Shown piece by piece: positions 56,931 to 64,000 of a DNA stretch of 64,000 bases; within the stretch, counting starts at the first letter, position 1, and every line of letters begins with the position of its first letter. Location of the stretch: NCBI RefSeq assembly GCF_014529535.1, contig NW_023503372.1:3824988-3888987 (forward strand). Direction: 5' to 3'. The stretch is from Bradysia coprophila (taxonomy: Eukaryota > Arthropoda > Insecta > Diptera > Sciaridae). Under the pieces are notes generated by a model. It did not search any database. It was not told the DNA's origin and worked only from the letters and a program-made list of their open reading frames with translations. The translations under genes and the position numbers were made by a program.

Positions 56931-59459
56931 TTACTCCATGTTCGTATACCACGTTGTTCGGGTTGTATCTGAATCGGCTGTAAAACACTTCATAGATAAG
57001 AGAAAATCGTTCAACTTACAAATCAGATATGACTCACCACTTGCAGTGCTATAGCCGCTAATATTACTGATGTTGCTTATACCACTTGCATAAGCACTCG
57101 ATGCCAGGCTAACAGATTTACTGGACACACCACTACTTGAACTACTTCCTGTCCAAGAACCTCCACTTGCACTTGCACTACCATAGTTAGCACCACTTTT
57201 TCGTACAATAACATCGGTGGCTCGTAGACTGTTTCTGATTCGAATGTCATGCGTTCTCTTAGCGATTTTACGTTTCTCTGCAGGGATGACAAGTGGTCAC
57301 AGCGGCCTTGTCATCATGGATTTTAAATTTCAAGAGCAAATTGGTTACCTTGTTCAATAGATCTGACAAGCATATCCTTCACTAGTTGCACCCAAGATTG
57401 AATCAGTCCGAATTCAGTTGAGCTCAGTTCGATTTGACGATTTCCCGACTTTCCAATGAACAATTCAAATTTCTTGGCTTCGTCATATTCACGTATACCG
57501 GTCACATCCTTCGGATAGTGTCCACGATAGTGTAGCACCTTTTCGTCCAATTTTTCGGCGAATACAATGGACCTCTCGAATAGGAACACTTTACCGCGGT
57601 AGCGGCGCCGTGTCTCTTGATCGTACACATCGAATTCATTTTGTCGCAGAAATTTTCCTTGGTGGAATAGGTTGATCTGTTCGGAAAACGTAACAGTCGG
57701 GTTAAGAAAGTAAAAGACCCATTGCTGCCCTGGCAGCCTTACCTCATTGCAATCAATGATATCATTCAAGGATATTGATTCGTTTACTGTGTTCAACAGT
57801 CGCTGCACATTTTTTTCTAAATCGACAAACAATGGAGATTGATACGACAGTAAATTGGCAAATCAACGTGTGAATCACATACCCGCTCGAGAACATGCAG
57901 CCAATCGTGATTTCTCAACTTCTAAAAACGGACTCAACACTTTCGCAAGTTGATCAATAAGCAATCGATACTTGGGCAGCCGCTGAATGGGTTCCATCAG
58001 GAAACTGTTAATGCCTAACTTATCCCGCATCTCATTCTGGCGATCCTGAAAGCAACTAAATTGTTAGGAGCCTGCTTCAACGTGTCTGTATCACTTTTGA
58101 AGGTCGTACCACAAAAAAGATTTTATTGCCAGGTATATCCCGAATCCTTTCGGAACGCTTCTTATTCATTGCATACAAAACGTAGCTGTAGAAATAACCA
58201 CTCTGTAAATTGACAATTGTCCACCGATTCGGTTTGGGATTTGCTCTTAAGAATGACGGTCTCACTCACTTGTATAAACTTAGAAAACGTATCGCTCAGT
58301 GCTAGAACATCACCATTACACGCAAGCAGGCTCGGATAAAATGTTTGTTCATGAAAGTCCCGAATTTGAACAATGTTCGCGAATATGTAATACATTTGGC
58401 CGCGCAAAGAAGGAGGTAAGTTTTTACCGCGGACCGGTTCCACGTAAACTTTGATTCCTGTAGTTAGTTTGTCGATGTACGTTTTCTCGTTTTCAATCAG
58501 TTCCTGAACTATATTCGCCAATTTGCTGCAAAAAGAAGGTATTTTGTGTAAGACCTTTATGACCTGATCGATACTGATAGCGGAAGGACAGTTTAAGCTC
58601 CAGCACCAAACTTTAATCGAAATACTAGGTTTAGCTTATATGTTCAGATAACCCAGCCAATAGCTGGGGCGTAATTAAGTTTGAAGATCAGCTAGGACTA
58701 AGAGTTCCATATTGTCAATATGTTCCGCGAAGAATCCTAGAACCAGCCAGTACGACCAATAATTTACCTCTCTGTTACATTTTCCGGTAGATTTTCGTCT
58801 GAAGCTTTGATTACATCTTCCACTACCGCTTCTTCTGCATCTTCCTCCTCAAGATCCGAGTACTCCAAGTCGTCATCTGTGAATGAATCGCTATGGAACG
58901 GATGTAACGTTTGAGTTAATCGAATCGACTTTTCAGGGTAATTTTTATACTATTCCTCGTCCGTGAATGGTGCTCCCACATCCTCAATTGGATGAACTAA
59001 TGTTGTTTTGTGATGTTTGATGGACATACGTTGAAAGTGGACGTTATCATTAACTGCTTCTATGACTTTTCCTTTAACAGGCATTTCGTCTATATCGTCA
59101 TTTCCTTCGTTTGTATCATTCTGTTCGATTTCAGTTGCCGTTTCCTCATCATCAGGCAACACTTCGTCATTTTCTCCCTCATCTTCCACCTGTTCCTCAA
59201 CATCAGCAACCAGATTATCATCAACATGTTCTTCATCACTCACTAGTTTCTCAGAATCGGCGACCACATCATCAGTATCGCTAATTGCTTTCGAATTTTC
59301 GCAAGGGTCACATTCACACGGATCGCTTTTTGAATTTCTAAAATCAGATAACCACCAATTACACTCTTTAGGTTTAGCATCTAATGTTGCCAGAGCTTCA
59401 AACTGTCGAGCTCTTTGCTGAACTAGCGACAACGTTTTTGTAGGTCGTGATGAGGCCAT
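56931..59459 (-). CDS. DH-PH Rho guanine-nucleotide exchange factor
   Basis: Exons 59459-58951, 58890-58768, 58525-58270, 58202-58110, 58045-57883, 57816-57743, 57676-57349, 57277-57038 and 56977-56931 sum to 1833 bases in frame: 610 aa. The N-terminus (TLSLVQQRARQFEAL) is followed by a very acidic, probably disordered region (residues about 50-210, many D/E). The DH domain starts at NIVQELIENEKTYIDKL, with FHEQTFYPSLLACN and the conserved MEPIQRLPKYRLLIDQL. Then comes a PH domain (LHQGKFLRQNEFDVYD, YRGKVFLFERSIVFAEK, ending SWVQLVKDML), and a Ser/Gly-rich tail (SGGSWTGSSSSSG). Such proteins switch on Rho-family GTPases at membranes and actin. It resembles the puratrophin-1/PLEKHG4 group, but subfamily assignment is tentative. 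A paralogue is head-to-head at 62775. Confidence 0.88.
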
Positions 59460-61276
59460 TGAAACGCTGATCAATTTTTACGAAAACTTTCAGTAGTTTT
59501 CCGTTGTTTTTTTTTTCACGACACCAACCGAATTATTTTTACAATTAAACGAGAAGAAGAGTACTTAAATTTTCAATTTTTTAATTTGTCTCTACAATGG
59601 AAATTTCAGTAAATAAAATAACTTCAAATAGAACCAAAAATGCGACTGAGTGAAAATATCTAAATCTTTTACTAAAGCATAAAATGATGATAAGATAAGG
59701 CTACAAAGTAGTATTTTATCGCACATTATTTCACTCTATTTCTGTGCATTACAGTCATAAGTATCAGTAAGCTTTATCGAATAATTAAATGCGAATTCGA
59801 CCAAACAACAGGGTGTGCTTGATCATTCTCTTAAGTTTTTCTGAATTCGTAAAATACAATTTAGAGCCGACGCTGAGGACTTTCTTTTGGCCTTGTGGCC
59901 AGGTGAAGTTGTGTACACATTTTGCGGTAGTAAACACCTTCAACTGGCCTTAATCTTCTCATTCTCGATATTCTCATTATAAGAAATCGTTGAAATATTT
60001 TTTTACAAATTCAATCGCACTTCTGAGGCTAAGGCAGCGAGAGCTGCCTTCATGACGCGCATCTACGAAGTGAATTCACATAAATTTCACTAACTTATTT
60101 CATCTTAACGTCGATCTTAACTAAAGTTTACTTTTAACCTTTCAATTCTATATTATTAGGACAGCTGTTATCTGTTACTTGATTCGTTAGCACTTTCCAC
60201 AAACAGAAATCTTTTACTTCATTGGTATTGACCGTATTGACATTTTGACTATTATAACCGCAATAGCTAGCTCATCTGCATTTTGACCGTTGCTATCGAT
60301 AACAGATGACATAACCGTTTTTGCAATAGTTTAGTATATTATGCACTTCGATACTTGAGCACTTTATTGCAATATTGTTTTGTAGCGAGCGACGAACGGT
60401 AGAACAATCTTGAAATTATTATTGAAACTTTAATAGAAATTTCGTGGATCCAACGATTCGATATGAACCGAACGATATCAGCCAGGACCGAACAATCAAG
60501 GACGAAAAAGAAAGCATCAACAGGAAATGCATCCCATTTTACTCTGAACTCGGAATCAATGGGCGAGAGAGACTTGTTACGACGATGTTTATTGGATTGA
60601 TTAATATGCTGTGTAATTTAAGCAACTTATGTTATGTAGTAAGCAGCACCTTTTATGCTAAATAAATGTTTCTCTCTTGGGAAGGAAAGACCCGCCCCCA
60701 TAGATGTAAAAGTAATTTTGTAGGTTTTTGAGGAAATCGAAAGAATTAACAACATTTGGCCAGAAGTGCGCTCGCTCATAATTCGATTTTATTTTTCTAA
60801 TTTTTTTTCTTATAGAAACAGCTTGTCAACTGATATCTATAACGGCGACAAGAATAAGTGATCGAGTTGTTGCTAAAGTGTTCTCTTATATGGCGAAATG
60901 TTAAATGACCGAGGAGCTAATTTCCAAACGGTACCAAATCCATTACAGTGTGTGAGTGCGAAAGATACATATACTATTCTAAAATGTATGGTAGAAAGAG
61001 AACGAAGATGAATGGATTTGGTACTATTTGGTTTGAAAACATACTGCTCTGATATTGAACTGATTGATTTTTTATCGAACACTAGAAGATGCTTTGCATA
61101 AATGATGTAGTTAGATTTAATGACGTCGTTACGATAAGTTTGCCGTTCCTAAAAGGTTACCTAACTTTCTGCTTTTAAATTGAATTGCCTTTTTTTCTGA
61201 AATTATTCGATGATTAAAGCGGACAGCAGTAATTTTTCGCATCTCATTTACAATAATATGGAACTGTAACTAATTT

Positions 61277-61481
61277 CAATGAAAGTAGATAAGTAGGTAT
61301 GGCCAGTCCATACAAGTCGGAGCACATACGAATTTGCATGGCGCCACCTCAAACGAACTCATTTCTAGTGGAAATTTGCACAAGAAATGAGTTCGTTTGA
61401 GGTGGCGCCATGCTAATCCATATGTGCTCCGGCTAGAACAAATTTGAACGTTTGGCCATACCTATCTATTTACTTTCATTG
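61277..61481. mobile_element. hAT-type MITE with ACTAATTT target duplication
   Basis: CAATGAAAGTAGATAAGTAG on the left is complemented, with one or two differences, by the right end. The interior GGCGCCACCTCAAACGAACT, CATTTCT is complemented by AGAAATGAGTTCGTTTGAGG, TGGCGCC around a short loop. Perfect 8-bp direct repeats ACTAATTT flank it (61269-61276 and 61482-61489). The CAATG terminus fits YARNG of hAT elements. The 205 bp fold into one hairpin. Confidence 0.9.
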
Positions 61482-61879
61482 ACTAATTTCGCCCGAATAT
61501 TTGGTGAAATCACAGCACTGCTCCTACCATGAGCATAGAAAATATTTTGTTAACAAGCTGTTATCGTTGTATGAGGTAAAACATACTATAGAAATAATAC
61601 AAAGAGCTAGCTCTTATAACTAAAAGCTCCAAATTTGACACTTGTCTCTGTGGTGAATTCGAACTTTTACAGACGGCTATTATCATCTGTTGTTGATATC
61701 GACGACAAGACGAAGCTGTTTGCTAGGGCTTTTCCAATTTTTTATAGTCAAATGTGTGTCCAAACTAATGAATTAATGAGATTTTATTTCAATCAGTCAA
61801 AAAAATATCAGAAGAAGTAATAGATTCAATATTAACATTACTTGCCGTACGTGTAGCTGAAAAGGTATTTGTATGCTTG

Positions 61880-62231
61880 CTAAGAGACCGAAAGTAAAGC
61901 CAAGGTAAATATAGTGAGGAGGTAATGCCATTCAGACGCGCGGCCTAGCACATAAGTTCGATGCCAATGACATCTTTTTTTAAAATGGTTGACTACGATT
62001 TACTTGTATTTCACAAAAATATTTTTGCTATCTCACAACAGATGGCCCGACTTTCTATTCCATTTTTTGCTTTCAACGAAGGGATGAGATGGCGTTTATA
62101 TCGAACTTTCGTGCCACCGCACATCTGATTCGGTTATATATGGCATTACCTCCTCACTATATTTACCTTGAGTAAAGCTGTCAATTCGCGGGCGAATTGA
62201 ATTGACATTTCTTTACTTTCGGTCCTCTTAG
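61880..62231. mobile_element. Outer hairpin MITE, split by a later insertion
   Basis: CTAAGAGACCGAAAGTAAAG (left) and CTTTACTTTCGGTCCTCTTA,G (right) are complements. When the nested element 61901-62170 and one copy of its target duplication are ignored, the rest (about 75 bp) forms a single hairpin with CTGTCAATTCGC / GCGAATTGAATTGACA. This orders the two insertions in time. Confidence 0.7.
61901..62170. mobile_element. hAT-type MITE with AGTAAAGC target duplication
   Basis: CAAGGTAAATATAGTGAGGA then GGTAATGCCAT is complemented exactly at the right end (ATGGCATTACC, TCCTCACTATATTTACCTTG). Perfect 8-bp repeats AGTAAAGC flank it (61893-61900 and 62171-62178). The CAAGG terminus fits YARNG. The 270 bp hold no gene. 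It is inserted into the outer hairpin listed above. Confidence 0.9.
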
Positions 62232-62774
62232 CCTACTTTCGGCCTACTCAATCGATACGTAAATAACTATTATTGCTACATGATTGTCTGTTTTTGACAA
62301 TCGACAATGAACAACAGGCATTTCTAATAAGTAGGTAGCAGTAGCATCCTGTACACTTCCACCTTCCGAAATATCATAGAGCAATTATTCATTCACAACG
62401 ATTTTCTATCGAGTATATGGCCTCCAGTCCATCCATATTACACACATTTGCAGTGTAATAATTACAGTCTTATCATCGCCGATTAATACGAACGCAGAGC
62501 ATCAATAAAGTACAATAAAGCGAACTGACTGTTCGTGTCGAAGCAAAGGCTTTAGATTAGTTTTGATTTGTCTGATATACAATTTCCTGTGAAAAAGCAC
62601 CTCACAGAGCAGAGCTCGTGAGTGCTTTGCCAAATAAACAAAATAAAACTAAAACTTAAGCCGTGTTCAAGTGACTCAAATGTGATTCATTCGGGATTAA
62701 TTCGGTTCATTTTGTTTATAAATTGTACTTAGTGTCGAGTGTGTCGAGTGCATAAGAAATACCTGTAAAAAAAT

Positions 62775-63668
62775 ATGGAAAAGAAGGAAAGGCCTATTGT
62801 CCCTGCCAAACCTCGTACTTTATCTGTGGCAGACAAAGCTCGAAATTTTGAGAAAGTTATGGCTGAACTCACTGATAGTGTAGGATGTAAATCGATCAAA
62901 GTTAGCAAGAGCGAATCAGATATAAATAACGCAGACATACGAAACACAATTGAGCTATCGACTAATGGAACTTTTGAAAATGTGGATTCTTACGAATTAT
63001 TCGATATCAGCGCTGACCACTTAATAAAGTAAGTCTGTGTAAACGTGAATAAGTTTAAAATAAATAATAAGCTCAACGCTTAACTAATACTAGTTGACGC
63101 GATTCTTTTGCCACTTGTCCTTTGGTTTGATTTGTTAATTCAATTAGCCTTTTCAATTACCTTGTAAAGACTCATGAACTCATTGATCGAGAAGTATGTT
63201 TTCTCGAAAACATGGAATACCTCCACTCGTATGTCTTTCGAAGGTAGTCACTCAGACTCAATCCCTAGCGCAGCTTTAAGTTTCAACAAATAATTTCAGA
63301 AATTCACTTTAATCTCCAGTAGTGAAAATGAAGCTTCCGCAGATGACTACTCGTCAGTTGAATCAATATTCTTCGGAGCAGAAGAATGGGGAGAGCACAT
63401 TTACGATGAAATTTGCGAGCCATCCGGAGTGACAAACATTGTGGATGAAATTTTAGCCGTTGAAGAAAATTATATTAGTCGGTTGAATTACACGATTGAT
63501 AATTATGTGGAAACATCCCGGCCGGTAATGGGCGACCCATTTATGAAAGCTGTATTCGGGAATATTGAAGAAATTAAAGCATTCCACGAAGACAGTTTCT
63601 ATCCGGATTTGAGACAGTGCAACAGGGACTTAATTCGTATTCTGGAATGTTTTTCATCGCACATTGCG
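62775..63668 (+). CDS. Second DH RhoGEF, 5' part (continues past window)
   Basis: Exons 62775-63028 and 63320-63668 are joined in phase 2 and the second exits in phase 0, so the gene must continue beyond 64000. The start AATATGG opens MEKKERPIVPAKPRTLSVAD, where PRTLSVADKARNFEKV parallels TLSLVQQRARQFEAL in the 56931 gene. A Ser/Asp/Glu-rich linker follows, then the DH start: TNIVDEILAVEENYISRLN and IKAFHEDSFYPDLRQCNRD. Intron position and phase after FSSHIA correspond to those after FSKFIQ in the neighbour, so the two are paralogues from a duplication that left them divergently oriented. A PH domain is expected downstream. Confidence 0.85.
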
Positions 63669-64000
63669 GTAAGTGAACCATAATGTCTAATGATAACCAG
63701 CCATTCACTAAAAGCGTTAGAAATTTTGAACGAGTATGTCGGAACATCTGACGTGTCATTGGATGTACGTTGATTTGTGAATAGGAACAGAAAGTTGAAA
63801 AATTCGTCAGATTTGAAAATTTTACCTGGGGCAGGTAGCTTTGTTATTAGGTAATCTGTACTTTCTGCCGTTGCTGGACTTTTTATATGATAAATTACAG
63901 CTACGAGAGCTATTGTAAAGAGCTCTAGAGTATCCGGTAATTTGACGGGAAAATGGGAAACGGAAATAACCAAAAAATTTCACGAAAAAGTTTGGCTCAC
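63669..64000. other. Start of intron in the second RhoGEF
   Basis: This follows donor GTAAGT after IA. No acceptor followed by a DH-like reading frame (Y.YV or LMEPIQRL type) is seen before the window ends. Confidence 0.55.

Larger units (their letters stand above)
59460..62774. other. Shared upstream region of head-to-head RhoGEF genes
   Basis: 3.3 kb lies between two divergent start codons. No third gene is supported. Three transposon insertions (61277, 61880, 61901) sit on the right side. Promoters of both RhoGEF genes must lie here, probably near 59.5-59.9 and 62.3-62.7 kb. I could not pick a convincing core promoter. Confidence 0.5.

Noticed and set aside
56326..57038. Splicing of the 57038 donor to the 56653 exon to make one tandem-DH protein
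   Set aside because: The donor is phase 1 and the acceptor phase 2, so the frame would be lost.
59010..59421. Serine-rich open frames opposite the RhoGEF first exon
   Set aside because: They mirror the acidic GAA/GAT codon run of the real coding strand.
1..64000. CRISPR arrays, operons, Shine-Dalgarno sites or bacterial genes
   Set aside because: The genes are intron-bearing animal genes, and no spaced repeat array of CRISPR type is present.
1..64000. Transfer RNA or ribosomal RNA genes
   Set aside because: I saw no cloverleaf-compatible A/B box pair or ribosomal segment by eye; a tRNAscan-type search was not possible.

Overview
This window is nuclear DNA from an insect, most probably a fly (Diptera). 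The reasons are its high A+T content, small GT-AG introns of about 43-65 bases between conserved exons, two divergent ionotropic-receptor genes, and many short non-autonomous transposons. The organism cannot be named from sequence alone. A lower dipteran such as a fungus gnat or gall midge is a guess. All gene models below were built by reading splice sites and checking phase; each complete model stays in frame from start to stop.

Layout. 1-5 kb: no gene found. 5.1-18.1 kb (+): a hexokinase gene with two alternative first exons and two mutually exclusive versions of a catalytic exon. 19.0-22.7 kb: a hAT-like element with 8-bp target duplication, then diverged satellite-like repeats. 22.9-23.4 kb and 30.7-31.8 kb (-): two paralogous secreted cupin genes, possibly of microbial origin. 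The 7 kb between them is mostly repeats: a 1.17-kb foldback transposon, a tandem hairpin repeat, a broken mobile-element coding fragment, and a composite element with GC-rich ends. 32.9-33.8 kb (+): a secreted fibrinogen-domain protein. 35.5-40.6 kb (+): an 11-exon homologue of CC2D2A, a ciliary transition-zone protein. 44.4-49.8 kb (-): two ionotropic-receptor genes. 52.6-52.9 kb (+): a small coiled-coil protein. 56.9-59.5 kb (-): a complete DH-PH RhoGEF gene. 62.8 kb to the right edge (+): a head-to-head paralogue of that RhoGEF, cut by the window end.

The most unusual structure concerns a third RhoGEF. A DH amino-terminal exon at 56.3-56.7 kb and the matching DH carboxy-terminal plus PH-like exons at 40.8-41.5 kb lie on the same strand and are phase-compatible, but neither has its missing half beside it. 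They can be read as one gene with an intron of about 14.9 kb that encloses both receptor genes and the coiled-coil gene. The upstream exon phase also fits the first two exons of the neighbouring RhoGEF, so a shared 5' end feeding two alternative DH-PH cassettes is possible.

Several transposons were defined by eye from terminal inverted repeats with direct flanking target duplications. Duplications of 8 or 8-9 bp (GTGTATAA, GATGAGAT, GATTACAG, CGCTTTACA, ACTAATTT, AGTAAAGC) suggest that hAT-type MITEs have been very active here. One Tc1/mariner-type MITE is also present.
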